This document shows positions 53,416 to 62,366 of a stretch of DNA of 64,000 nt, in pieces. The stretch comes from Mucilaginibacter sp. CSA2-8R (lineage in GTDB: Bacteria; Bacteroidota; Bacteroidia; Sphingobacteriales; Sphingobacteriaceae): assembly GCF_038806765.1 (NCBI RefSeq), contig NZ_CP152389.1, forward strand, positions 4,898,001-4,962,000, in the 5' to 3' direction. Under the pieces are notes generated by a model. The model made no database searches, had not been told where the DNA came from, and saw only the letters and a list, made by a program, of their open reading frames with translations. Made by a program: the position numbers and the translations under genes. Each line of letters opens with the position of its first letter. Within the stretch, counting starts at the first letter, position 1.

Positions 53416-54429
53416 ATGAAAAAAGGAGTTTTATTAGTTAATTTAGGTACGCCCGATAGTCCGGAAACCCGCGACGTTCGGCGCTATCTCGACGAATTTT
53501 TAATGGATGAACGGGTAATTGACATTAACGCCATTAGCCGTACCCTGCTGATTAAAGGGATCATCGTTCCTTTTCGCGGCCCTAAATCTGCTAAATCATA
53601 CAAAGAGATTTGGACACAAGAAGGCTCGCCGTTAATGATTTACACAGTTAGAGTTACCGAAGCCTTAAAGCAACGTTTAGGCGACGATTACCATGTGGAA
53701 ATGGCCATGCGCTACCAAAACCCATCTATACAATCGGCGTTAGACAAGTTGCGTGCCGCACAGGTAACATCTATACAGGTTATACCTCTGTTTCCACAGT
53801 ATGCCTCTGCCTCAACAGGTTCCGTTCATCAAAAAGTAATGGAAATTGTAAGCAAATGGCAGGCTATTCCAAGTATTAGCTTCATCAACTCTTTTTACGA
53901 TAATGAACTGGTAATTGAGGGCTTTGCCCAAAATGGCGCTAAACACAACCCTGCCTCTTACGACCATGTACTGTTCAGTTTCCATGGCCTACCGCAACGC
54001 CATATGCTTAAAGCGGATGAAACCAAGCAACATTGCCTCAAAGCTGCTAATTGCTGCGATACCATTACCGGCGCTAACCGCTTTTGTTACAGTGCACAAT
54101 GCCACGCTACGGCCCGCTTAATTGCCGAAAAGCTAAATATTCCGAAAGAAAAATATACGCTTACCTTTCAGTCGCGACTGGGCCGTGATCCCTGGATGCA
54201 ACCTTATACCAGCGAAGTAGTAGCCGAAATGGCAAAAAAAGGCATTAAGCGTATGCTCGTATTTTGCCCTGCATTCGTGGCCGACTGCCTGGAAACCATT
54301 TTCGAGGTATCGGTAGAATATGATGAAGAGTTTAAAGCCTTAGGCGGTGAGCATATCCAACTGGTAGAAAGCCTAAACGATTCACCTATCTGGGTAGACG
54401 CTTTGGAGCAAATGGTTAGAGAAGGCTAA
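53416..54429 (+). CDS. hemH: Ferrochelatase with internal cysteine cluster
   Basis: 337 residues. Starts MKKGVLLVNLGTPDSPETRD and carries the active-site FSFHGLPQRHM (His190) and the LVFCPAFVADCLETIFEVSV C-terminal motif with the conserved Glu. The chelatase loop contains five cysteines: C207, C213, C214, C224 and C229. Such internal cysteine groups hold a [2Fe-2S] cluster in some bacterial ferrochelatases, but I cannot confirm that here. It inserts iron into protoporphyrin IX to make heme. It follows the CrtW-like gene by 141 bases on the same strand. Confidence 0.95.
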   Translation: MKKGVLLVNLGTPDSPETRDVRRYLDEFLMDERVIDINAISRTLLIKGIIVPFRGPKSAKSYKEIWTQEGSPLMIYTVRVTEALKQRLGDDYHVEMAMRYQNPSIQSALDKLRAAQVTSIQVIPLFPQYASASTGSVHQKVMEIVSKWQAIPSISFINSFYDNELVIEGFAQNGAKHNPASYDHVLFSFHGLPQRHMLKADETKQHCLKAANCCDTITGANRFCYSAQCHATARLIAEKLNIPKEKYTLTFQSRLGRDPWMQPYTSEVVAEMAKKGIKRMLVFCPAFVADCLETIFEVSVEYDEEFKALGGEHIQLVESLNDSPIWVDALEQMVREG

Positions 54430-54441
54430 TAATACTGCTAC

Positions 54442-54463
54442 CAAAATCAACTACTTGATTTTG
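54442..54463. terminator. Hairpin at the hemH/waaA junction
   Basis: CAAAATCAA (54442-54450) pairs with TTGATTTTG (54455-54463), loop CTAC. The convergent genes are only 21 bases apart and the hairpin covers the waaA stop codon. It is AT-rich and lacks a strong T run, so termination efficiency is uncertain. Confidence 0.45.
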
Positions 54464-55674
54464 ATGTTTTGCATGATGATGTTTGTAGCCCCCTGGCTTT
54501 GGGCTACAAAAGTACGTGCAGCATTTTCAGACATCTCACGAACCTTTTCGTCGTTAATTAACCGATCAACTACCTGATCCAGCTGCTCTTGCGTACTAAT
54601 GCTGAAACCGGCATGCAGGCTAATTAAATCAATAGCTTCTTTAAAGCGCGCATAATTAGGGCCGAATATTACCGGCAAACCAAAGGCAGCCGCCTCTAAG
54701 GTATTGTGTATACCAACTCCAAAGCCGCCCCCTATATAGGCAACATCTGCATACTGATATAAAGCAGACAGCATACCGATATTATCAATGATTAAACATT
54801 GGTAATTATTAATTGAGGTACTACTTGCCTCTATTTGCGAGTAGCGGATAGTTTTGCCAACAGGGAGAGTTTGTAACAGTTTACTGATCTTATCTTCACT
54901 AATCTCATGCGGTGCAAATATAAACTTCCACCCAGGATATCGTTTTACCACTGATGCCAGCAAATTTTCGTCGGCCGGCCAGGTGCTGCCTGCAATAAAA
55001 ACAGGTGCAGCAACTTTGAAGCCCTTTATAACCGGCAATGCTTTAGGGTGTGCGGCGTTAGCCCATACGCGGTCAAAACGGGTGTCGCCGCTTAACAGTA
55101 CATTTTTAATACCCAGTTTATCAAGTGATTGTACCGAAGCGGCATCCTGCACAAAAAAGCAGGTTACTTTACGCAGCATTGCACGGTGCAAACCACCATA
55201 CCATTTAAAAAAAGCCTGCTGCGGTCTGAATATTGCTGATATGACATACAATGGAATTTGCACGCGGTGCAGCTCATTAAAGTAATGATACCAGTACTCG
55301 TACTTGGTAAAGATGGCAACTACCGGTTTAATGGTATCAATAAACGTACGGGCATTTTCCGGCGTATCAATGGGCAGGTAATACACTGCATCAGCTAAAG
55401 CTGTGTTTTTGCGTATCTGATAACCTGAAGGCGAAAAAAAGGTAATCACTATCGGGTAAGTAGGATATTTTTCCTTTACGGCTTCAAGAACCGGGCGCCC
55501 CTGCTCAAACTCGCCTAATGACGCAAAATGAAACCATATACTTTGCTTAACGGGCATTACCCGCTGTTGCCTGCGACCGTTGACCCATGCTTTTGCCTTT
55601 TTGCTGAACAAAGCAGTGCAAACTGCCAGCATGTAATACAGCTTTATACCAAGATTATATAAAATAAGCATCAT
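54451..55674 (-). CDS. waaA: 3-deoxy-D-manno-octulosonic acid (Kdo) transferase
   Basis: 407 residues from ATG 55674 (a second ATG directly follows at 55671; the frame extends upstream but an N-terminal membrane anchor begins here: MMLILYNLGIKLYYMLAVCT). Family motifs are FHFASLGEFEQGRPVLEAVK, VAIFTKYEYWYHYFNEL, FIAGSTWPADENLL, FAPHEISEDK and the donor-binding end AYIGGGFGVGIHNTLEAAAF. It transfers Kdo from CMP-Kdo to lipid A in LPS synthesis on the inner membrane. Divergent from galE. Confidence 0.93.
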   Translation of the reverse strand: MMLILYNLGIKLYYMLAVCTALFSKKAKAWVNGRRQQRVMPVKQSIWFHFASLGEFEQGRPVLEAVKEKYPTYPIVITFFSPSGYQIRKNTALADAVYYLPIDTPENARTFIDTIKPVVAIFTKYEYWYHYFNELHRVQIPLYVISAIFRPQQAFFKWYGGLHRAMLRKVTCFFVQDAASVQSLDKLGIKNVLLSGDTRFDRVWANAAHPKALPVIKGFKVAAPVFIAGSTWPADENLLASVVKRYPGWKFIFAPHEISEDKISKLLQTLPVGKTIRYSQIEASSTSINNYQCLIIDNIGMLSALYQYADVAYIGGGFGVGIHNTLEAAAFGLPVIFGPNYARFKEAIDLISLHAGFSISTQEQLDQVVDRLINDEKVREMSENAARTFVAQSQGATNIIMQNIKIK

Positions 55675-55793
55675 GAGTAAAACTCTTCTCTCAAAAAGCC
55701 GTAAAAGTAGGCAAATAGCACAAAAATTGGGTAATAAGCATTTCTGCAATTCAACTTTAAATACCTATTATTGCCTAAAAAACACATTTTGTT

Positions 55794-56816
55794 ATGAAGA
55801 AAATATTAGTAACCGGGGGCTTAGGCTTTATTGGTTCGCACACGGTGGTCGAACTGGTACAGTCCGGTTATGAGCCTATCATCATTGACGATTTATCCAA
55901 TTCACACATCAGCATATTAGACCAGCTTACTACTATTTTGGGTTTCAAACCTAAATTTCATCAAATAGATTTGTGTGATGAAGCAGCGGTGCTCAACTTA
56001 GCCACTTCCGAGCCTGACGTAGATGGCATCATTCACTTTGCAGCATTTAAAGCCGTTGGCGAGTCGGTACAATTGCCGTTGAAATATTACCGTAACAACT
56101 TTTACTCTCTTTTAAACTTGCTGAACGCTTATTACGGCAAGCCACTCAATTTTGTATTTTCTTCAAGCTGTACCGTTTATGGCCAGCCCGACCATTTGCC
56201 TGTAAACGAAGATGCGCCTGTAAAGGCAGCTCAATCTCCGTACGGCAACACTAAGCAAATTGCCGAAGAGATCTTGAAAGATATGATTGCCTCGGGCAGC
56301 AATTATAAAGTAGTGTCCTTACGTTATTTTAACCCGGTGGGTGCCCACGAGTCGGCCCTGATTGGCGAGTTACCTATTGGCGTACCTCAAAACCTGGTTC
56401 CGTTTATTACTCAAACAGCCATTGGCAAACGCGAAAAAGTGACCGTATTTGGAGATGACTATAATACACCTGACGGCAGCTGTATCCGCGATTACATTCA
56501 CGTAGTAGATTTAGCCAAAGCTCACGTAGCGGCCTTAAAACTGATGGAAGAAGAAAGCTTCAAAGGGTATGACGTGTTTAACATTGGTACAGGTAAAGGC
56601 ACCAGCGTGTTAGAGGTGATACATGCCTTTGAACGGGCAACCGGCGTTAAATTACCTTATACTATTGGCCCACGGCGCGGCGGCGACGTAGAGCAGGTTT
56701 GGGGCGACGTTACTAAATCAGAAGAAGTGCTTAAATGGCGTGCCGAGCTTGACGTAGATACCATGATGGCATCAGCCTGGAAATGGGAAAAAGCCATTGC
56801 CGAAAAATCATTGTAA
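55794..56816 (+). CDS. galE: UDP-glucose 4-epimerase
   Basis: 340 residues, extended SDR. NAD site TGGLGFIGSHTVVEL; FAAFKAVGESV motif; catalytic Ser in FVFSSSCTVYG and Tyr/Lys in SPYGNTKQIAEEIL; the C-terminal GPRRGGDVEQVWGDVTKS segment binds the nucleotide. It interconverts UDP-glucose and UDP-galactose. It lies 11 bases upstream of rfbB, so both sugar-nucleotide genes share a transcript. Confidence 0.95.
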   Translation: MKKILVTGGLGFIGSHTVVELVQSGYEPIIIDDLSNSHISILDQLTTILGFKPKFHQIDLCDEAAVLNLATSEPDVDGIIHFAAFKAVGESVQLPLKYYRNNFYSLLNLLNAYYGKPLNFVFSSSCTVYGQPDHLPVNEDAPVKAAQSPYGNTKQIAEEILKDMIASGSNYKVVSLRYFNPVGAHESALIGELPIGVPQNLVPFITQTAIGKREKVTVFGDDYNTPDGSCIRDYIHVVDLAKAHVAALKLMEEESFKGYDVFNIGTGKGTSVLEVIHAFERATGVKLPYTIGPRRGGDVEQVWGDVTKSEEVLKWRAELDVDTMMASAWKWEKAIAEKSL

Positions 56817-56827
56817 TTAAATACATA

Positions 56828-57880
56828 ATGAAAAAAATTATCATTACCGGTGGCGCGGGCTTTATTGGCTCACATGTAGTACGCCGGTTTGTAAAGTTCC
56901 ATCCGGAATACCAGATTATCAATTTAGATAAACTGACCTACGCCGGTAACCTGGCTAACCTGAAAGACATTGAGCATGAGCCTAACTACAAATTTGTAAA
57001 AGGCGACATTGTGGATGCCAACTTTATTAACGAGCTTTTTGATATTGAGCAGCCGGATGCAGTAATACACCTGGCGGCCGAATCGCACGTTGACCGCTCT
57101 ATTAGTAACCCGCTGGAATTTGTGATGACCAATGTGGTAGGTACCGTAAACTTGCTGAACGCTGCCCGCTACCACTGGAAGGGCCGTTACCCAGAAACCC
57201 GTTTTTACCATGTATCTACCGACGAGGTGTATGGTACTTTAGGCGAGGATGGTATGTTTACCGAGGAAACGGCTTATGATCCGCATTCTCCATATTCGGC
57301 TTCTAAAGCCAGCTCAGACCATATGGTGCGCGCTTACCAGGATACCTATGGTATGGATGCCGTAATTTCTAACTGCTCTAACAACTACGGTTCTTACCAT
57401 TTCCCCGAAAAGTTGATACCGCTTTCTATCCATAACATTAAGCAAAACAAGCCTATTCCTATCTATGGTAAAGGCGAAAACGTGCGCGACTGGTTATGGG
57501 TTGAAGACCATGCCCGTGCGATTGATGTGATTTTCCATAATGCAAAATCTGGCGAAACCTACAACATCGGCGGCCATAACGAGTGGAAAAACATTGACCT
57601 GATTAAGCTTTTGTGCGAAATTATGGACAAGAAATTAGGTCGCGAGCCTGGCACCTCTGCACAGCTAATTACTTATGTAACCGACCGTGCCGGCCATGAT
57701 TTACGCTACGCTATTGATGCTACCAAACTTAAAAATGAGTTAGGCTGGACACCAAGCATCACGTTTGAAGAAGGTTTGGAAAAAACCGTTGAATGGTACT
57801 TAGCTAATGATGAATGGCTGAATGACGTTACCTCGGGCCATTACCAGCAATATTACGAAGACCAGTATACTAGCCGCTAA
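56828..57880 (+). CDS. rfbB: dTDP-glucose 4,6-dehydratase
   Basis: 350 residues from ATG 56828 (MKKIIITGGAGFIGSHVVRR). The frame could start at 56783 inside galE, but the NAD-binding strand begins at 56828. The active site shows HVSTDEVYGTLGEDGMFTEE with the Asp-Glu pair of RfbB, and YSASKASSDHMVRAY with the Tyr and Lys. It converts dTDP-glucose to the 4-keto-6-deoxy sugar used for rhamnose and other deoxysugars. The rfbACD partners are not in the window. A terminator follows. Confidence 0.95.
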   Translation: MKKIIITGGAGFIGSHVVRRFVKFHPEYQIINLDKLTYAGNLANLKDIEHEPNYKFVKGDIVDANFINELFDIEQPDAVIHLAAESHVDRSISNPLEFVMTNVVGTVNLLNAARYHWKGRYPETRFYHVSTDEVYGTLGEDGMFTEETAYDPHSPYSASKASSDHMVRAYQDTYGMDAVISNCSNNYGSYHFPEKLIPLSIHNIKQNKPIPIYGKGENVRDWLWVEDHARAIDVIFHNAKSGETYNIGGHNEWKNIDLIKLLCEIMDKKLGREPGTSAQLITYVTDRAGHDLRYAIDATKLKNELGWTPSITFEEGLEKTVEWYLANDEWLNDVTSGHYQQYYEDQYTSR

Positions 57881-57905
57881 TTTAAGCTGCATATAGTTTA
57901 CACAT

Positions 57906-57940
57906 AAAGCAGGCGTTTTTAAAACGACCTGCTTTTTTTG
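57906..57940 (+). terminator. Terminator of the galE-rfbB operon
   Basis: AAAGCAGG (57906-57913) pairs with CCTGCTTT (57928-57935); the CGTTTT/AAAACG interior extends the stem, leaving one bulged A. A T run of seven follows. Confidence 0.85.
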
Positions 57941-58022
57941 CATTATGTGTACTTACAATACGTGGCAATAGCTTAAAAATCACTCCTGATTTTGTTTATT
58001 TGTATTCACTCACAGATATATC

Positions 58023-59690
58023 ATGTTTATCATTAATAAGCGCTTTTTAACCGTTGCTTTAATTACTATATGCAGTTTTACTGCTACTGCCCAGTTGATG
58101 CAGAAAAAGCAGGAATTTACAAAGGCTGATACATTAAGAGGGATGCTTACCCCCTTGCGTACCTGTTATGATATCAATTATTATCATTTGGATACCCGGT
58201 TCGACATTGATAAAAAGTATATCAGCGGCAGCAACTTGTTTAAATTTACCGCCACGCAAAACTTTAATAAACTGCAGTTTGATTTATATAGCAACCTTAA
58301 AGTAGAAAAAGTAGTTTACAAAGGCCAGAACGTACCTTTTACGCGTGAGTACAACGCCGTGTTTGTGACCTTTCCAAAAACGATCATAAAAGGTAGCCAT
58401 GATGAGTTTACAGTGTATTACTCGGGCAACCCTACCATTGCCAAACGGGCGCCCTGGGATGGCGGCGTAGAGTTTAATACCGACTCGTTAGGCAAGCCTT
58501 GGGTGGCAACGGCTTGCCAGGGTGCTGGCGCCAGTATGTGGTGGCCAACCAAAGACCACCAGGCCGACGAGGTAGATAGCATACTCATCAGTATAAGCGT
58601 ACCTACAGGATTAAAAGACATATCAAACGGGCGATTACGCAAGACTGTTACCCTACCTGATGGTTACACCCGTTTTGATTGGTTTGTAGCCAATCCTATC
58701 AATAACTATGATGTAGCAGCAAACATAGGCGATTACGTACATTTTGATGATACTTACGACGGTGAAAAAGGCAAACTTACTTTAGATTACTGGGTATTGC
58801 CTTACCACGAACAACTGGCCAAAAAGCAGTTTGAGGCTAACGTTAAACCCATGCTTAAAGCTTTTGAACATTGGTTTGGCCCCTACCCATGGTATAAGGA
58901 TGGCTACAAACTGGTAGAAACACATCATTTAGGGATGGAGCATCAAAGTGCAGTGGCTTATGGTAACAAATATCGCAACGGCTATTTAGGACGTGACCTG
59001 TCGGGCACCGGCCGTGGTTTAAACTGGGACTTTATTATTGTACACGAAAGCGGGCACGAATGGTTTGGTAATAATATTACTTCAAAAGATTTGGCAGATA
59101 TGTGGATCCATGAAAGCTTCACCAACTATTCTGAATCGCTTTTTATTGAAACTTATTATGGCAAACAGGCCGGTTTAGAATACGTGCAGGGCACCCGCAA
59201 AAACGTGCGGAACGACGAGCCGATCATAGGCCCTTATAACGTTAACAAAGAAGGCTCGGGCGATATGTATTACAAGGGTGGCAACATGTTGGCTACCGTT
59301 AGGGCTATTATTAACGATGATGCAAAATGGCGTAAAATATTGCGAGGCCTCAATGGTACGTTCTATCACCAAACGGTTACAACACCGCAAATTGTTAATT
59401 ACATTAATCAGCAGTCGGGGCTAAATCTTACACCGGTGTTTGACCAGTACCTGCGCTACACCAATATTCCAACACTTAATTTAAAGTTTGAAAATGGCAA
59501 GGTTTACGCCAAGTGGACCGCCGATGTTAAAAACTTTAACATGCCCATTAAAGTACGCACCAAAGGCGGCGAATACCAGTTTATTAAACCTACTACAACC
59601 TATACACCAGTTAACATACCAGGCGCTACTAAAGACAACCTGGAAGTAGACACACTGGAGTTTTATGTCAAAGTGGACAAAGGAGCTTAA
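58023..59690 (+). CDS. M1 family metallo-aminopeptidase
   Basis: 555 residues with signal peptide ending SFTATAQ. The N-terminal beta-sandwich (about residues 40-240) is followed by the thermolysin-like domain with the exopeptidase motif LGMEHQSAVAYG (GxMEN-like, with His in the Asn position) and zinc motif HESGHEWFGN (H341, E342, H345) plus the third ligand E364 in WIHESFTNYSE. It lacks the long C-terminal helical domain and is therefore shorter than typical M1 enzymes. It removes N-terminal residues from peptides in the periplasm. Confidence 0.93.
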   Translation: MFIINKRFLTVALITICSFTATAQLMQKKQEFTKADTLRGMLTPLRTCYDINYYHLDTRFDIDKKYISGSNLFKFTATQNFNKLQFDLYSNLKVEKVVYKGQNVPFTREYNAVFVTFPKTIIKGSHDEFTVYYSGNPTIAKRAPWDGGVEFNTDSLGKPWVATACQGAGASMWWPTKDHQADEVDSILISISVPTGLKDISNGRLRKTVTLPDGYTRFDWFVANPINNYDVAANIGDYVHFDDTYDGEKGKLTLDYWVLPYHEQLAKKQFEANVKPMLKAFEHWFGPYPWYKDGYKLVETHHLGMEHQSAVAYGNKYRNGYLGRDLSGTGRGLNWDFIIVHESGHEWFGNNITSKDLADMWIHESFTNYSESLFIETYYGKQAGLEYVQGTRKNVRNDEPIIGPYNVNKEGSGDMYYKGGNMLATVRAIINDDAKWRKILRGLNGTFYHQTVTTPQIVNYINQQSGLNLTPVFDQYLRYTNIPTLNLKFENGKVYAKWTADVKNFNMPIKVRTKGGEYQFIKPTTTYTPVNIPGATKDNLEVDTLEFYVKVDKGA

Positions 59691-59766
59691 TAGGCTTTTA
59701 AAATTCAGCCAGCATTAAACAAAAAACAAACAGGTATTAAATTTTCACAAGCCAATTCTGAGCAAA

Positions 59767-59800
59767 GAGGCCCTGATTGAAATTGTTCAATCAGGGCCTC
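59767..59800. terminator. Bidirectional terminator between M1 and GH31 genes
   Basis: A 15-bp perfect stem (59767-59781 with 59786-59800) around ATTG. It separates convergent genes and lies 77 bases after the M1 stop. Confidence 0.85.
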
Positions 59801-59942
59801 CTTTATTCAAAAGCAACTTTTTGAGTATGTTTTGCTTGCCTTAAAACTGGCGTAGCAGTATCAATTTGCAATTACCGATCAGGCAACATTGACGGCGCAT
59901 TTGCTTGTCAACTTCCTGATTGCTGCATAAGCTTATATCCCA

Positions 59943-62276
59943 TTAAAGTGGAACAGACAATTGTTTACCGTTGTATGTTACCGTTTTAATAGCACTGTTA
60001 GCTGCCATACCTGTGTTAACACCGGTTTTAACTATACAAACCTTAAACTTACGCGAAGCCAACATGCCCGGAAACTGACCTTTGCGTGCAGCAATGGTTA
60101 GCTGCTTGCTTGCATCGTTCCAGCGGAACTCAATGGTACTGTAGGCTCCTTTTTCGTAATTATAACTATCTTTTTCGTCCTCGTACAGCGTAAAACTACC
60201 ATTGGCACCAGGATAGATGCGCATTTCCAAATTATCCCAGCTTTTTTCGCCGGAGTACTGCACGCTTGGGCCCCACGGCAACACAGAGCCGGCCTTTACG
60301 TATAGCGGAAGAATATCTTTAGGCACTTCCCTATCAATGGTTTGTCCGCCTTTATGCTTTTGGCCGGTCCAAAAATCCCACCAGTCGGCTCCTTTGGGTA
60401 AGTAAACAGGCCATGTTTTAACATCGGGCTTGGTTACCGGCGTTACCATAATAGAGTGGCCAAACATATACTGGGTTCCCAAATCGTGCGTTTTTGCATC
60501 AGCGATGAAATCCATAATCAATGGGCGCATAAAGGTGCCATCGTTATGCGACACATCCCACGAGGTGCTGTAATTGTAAGGTAGCATGCGGTAGCGGAGG
60601 TTGATCATCTTTTCCTGACCATCAAAACACCAATCGCCGCGGTTGCCAAAGTTAAATATCTCGCGCGGCACTTCGGTACCATGTGAGCGCATCATGGGAC
60701 AAAACGTGCCAAATTGCATCCAACGTAAATACAACTCCTGAAATTCCGGATTTTTTGCGCCGCCGCCTTTGTTCCATCTGCCTGCAAAAAAGCCGCCAAT
60801 GTCACTGTTCCAGTTGGGTATGCCCATCAGGGTATAATTAAGCGCTGCAGGTATTTGCTTTTGTAGCATTTCCCAGGTAGAGCCAACGTCGCCGCTCCAG
60901 GTATTTGAGCCATAACGCTGCTGCCCAACAAAGCCTGAGCGAGTCAACAAAACCACCCTCTTATTTTGATTGGTTGCTTTTTGATGAGTTGCAATACCAC
61001 TGTTATGCATTATAGAAAAAGCATTTTTTACACTGCGGTAAGAGCCTAAATGCGTTGGTAAATCAAAATCGGAGTCTTTCACATTAATGTGATCCGGCTC
61101 GGTAGAGTCGAGCCACCATCCATCATTATTAATGAAACTGAATATCCTTTGATTTAAATACTTCCAGTAAATATTTAAGGCTTCGGGGTTGAATACATCA
61201 TAAGGTCTAGCACCGCTTTTGGGCGGCCAGGTATCAAAATTAATGATCATTTTTTTTGAGTCCAGCTCTTTGCGTTGGTCTGTTTTAGGGCCAAAGCCAG
61301 GCCAGGTAACAATCATCAGCTTGGCGTTAAGCTTGTGGATTTCGTCAACCCATTTTTGCGGCTGCGGGAACCGTTCCGGGTCAAAACGCTGCGAGTTCCA
61401 GGCACTATCTGAGCCGTTATACTCCGGCCAGTACCGCCAGTCTTGTATTATTACGTCGATAGGCACTTTTATCTCGCGGTACTTTTTAAGCACATTCAGG
61501 CTTTCGTCCTGATCTTTATACCGCTCTTTGCTCTGAAAAAAGCCGTAAGCCCATAATGGCAGCATCGGCGCTTTGCCGGTTAGGCTGCGCACTTCTTTAA
61601 TTACCCCATCAGGATTTTTACCATACATAAAGTAATAATCGGCACAATGCCCCAGGCTTTCGAAAGACAAATCGCCTGGCTTGTCGGCAAAATCAGATAT
61701 CGAGTAATTATCCCAGTAAACGCCATATCCCTTGGCCGACATAAAATATGGAGAAGACGTAAACGTGTTTTCGTTTTTTAAATGATAGGTGCCGTTACGT
61801 CGGTTAAATTTGTTGTCCATAATTTGGCCAACACCATAAATGGGCTCGGTTTTATCCAGCACAAATGATCCTTTAACAGTATAGGATGGTGTACCCGCAT
61901 CATCTTTGGCAGTAAAGGTAGTAGTACTGTCTTTCAGTAACTCCTGGCCGGCCTTGTTGTAAAATACAATGCTGCCATTAGTTTGATTTACGGTAACTTT
62001 TAAATCGGCCGATTGCAGGATGAGCTGTTGCCCGCTTTTACTTTGAGCAACATTAACACCTTCCGGAGATTTAATAACTACCAGACTCTTCTTTTGATAA
62101 GGTTTGTTTAAAGGCGTTTTATAAACCCGTACAATTGACGAAGAATAAAACTGAACTTCAACATCGGCATTGCTCAACCTGACTTTTGCAACCGGATTAT
62201 ATTTTGAACCCTGCGCCATAGCGGTTGAAACGGCAAGTAATAATGCTACTGCACCTAACCATTTCTTTTTTGTCAT
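59943..62276 (-). CDS. GH31 glycoside hydrolase (alpha-xylosidase/alpha-glucosidase type)
   Basis: 777 residues from ATG 62276 (MTKKKWLGAVALLLAVSTAM, AQG); the frame runs 13 codons further upstream. GH31 motifs are YGFFQSKERYKDQ, the nucleophile region WWLDSTEPDHINV, and the acid/base region WSGDVGSTWEML. The DVIIQDWRYWPE strand and the insert-containing central region resemble the alpha-xylosidases of xyloglucan loci, but alpha-glucosidase is also possible. The C-terminus is beta-rich. It lies 91 bases downstream of the AraC regulator stop and has its own -7 box. Confidence 0.93.
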   Translation of the reverse strand: MTKKKWLGAVALLLAVSTAMAQGSKYNPVAKVRLSNADVEVQFYSSSIVRVYKTPLNKPYQKKSLVVIKSPEGVNVAQSKSGQQLILQSADLKVTVNQTNGSIVFYNKAGQELLKDSTTTFTAKDDAGTPSYTVKGSFVLDKTEPIYGVGQIMDNKFNRRNGTYHLKNENTFTSSPYFMSAKGYGVYWDNYSISDFADKPGDLSFESLGHCADYYFMYGKNPDGVIKEVRSLTGKAPMLPLWAYGFFQSKERYKDQDESLNVLKKYREIKVPIDVIIQDWRYWPEYNGSDSAWNSQRFDPERFPQPQKWVDEIHKLNAKLMIVTWPGFGPKTDQRKELDSKKMIINFDTWPPKSGARPYDVFNPEALNIYWKYLNQRIFSFINNDGWWLDSTEPDHINVKDSDFDLPTHLGSYRSVKNAFSIMHNSGIATHQKATNQNKRVVLLTRSGFVGQQRYGSNTWSGDVGSTWEMLQKQIPAALNYTLMGIPNWNSDIGGFFAGRWNKGGGAKNPEFQELYLRWMQFGTFCPMMRSHGTEVPREIFNFGNRGDWCFDGQEKMINLRYRMLPYNYSTSWDVSHNDGTFMRPLIMDFIADAKTHDLGTQYMFGHSIMVTPVTKPDVKTWPVYLPKGADWWDFWTGQKHKGGQTIDREVPKDILPLYVKAGSVLPWGPSVQYSGEKSWDNLEMRIYPGANGSFTLYEDEKDSYNYEKGAYSTIEFRWNDASKQLTIAARKGQFPGMLASRKFKVCIVKTGVNTGMAANSAIKTVTYNGKQLSVPL

Positions 62277-62297
62277 AAATACGTTTATTTGGTAGCG

Positions 62298-62332
62298 CAA
62301 ATGTATATCCGGCAATTAAAAACAGGTAGCAA
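62298..62332 (-). promoter_or_regulatory. Promoter for the GH31 gene
   Basis: On minus: TTG (62332-62330), 24-base spacer, TACATTTG (62305-62298). The spacer is one base longer than the usual 17-23. The -7 box lies 21 bases upstream of the GH31 ATG, so the gene can be expressed separately from the regulator. Confidence 0.5.
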
Positions 62333-62366
62333 TGAGGTTGAAACTTTTAACACAATTGTTGAAATA

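Noticed and set aside
56783-56827. Upstream start of rfbB inside galE
   Set aside because: The added residues precede the NAD-binding strand and do not occur in the family; ATG 56828 is standard.
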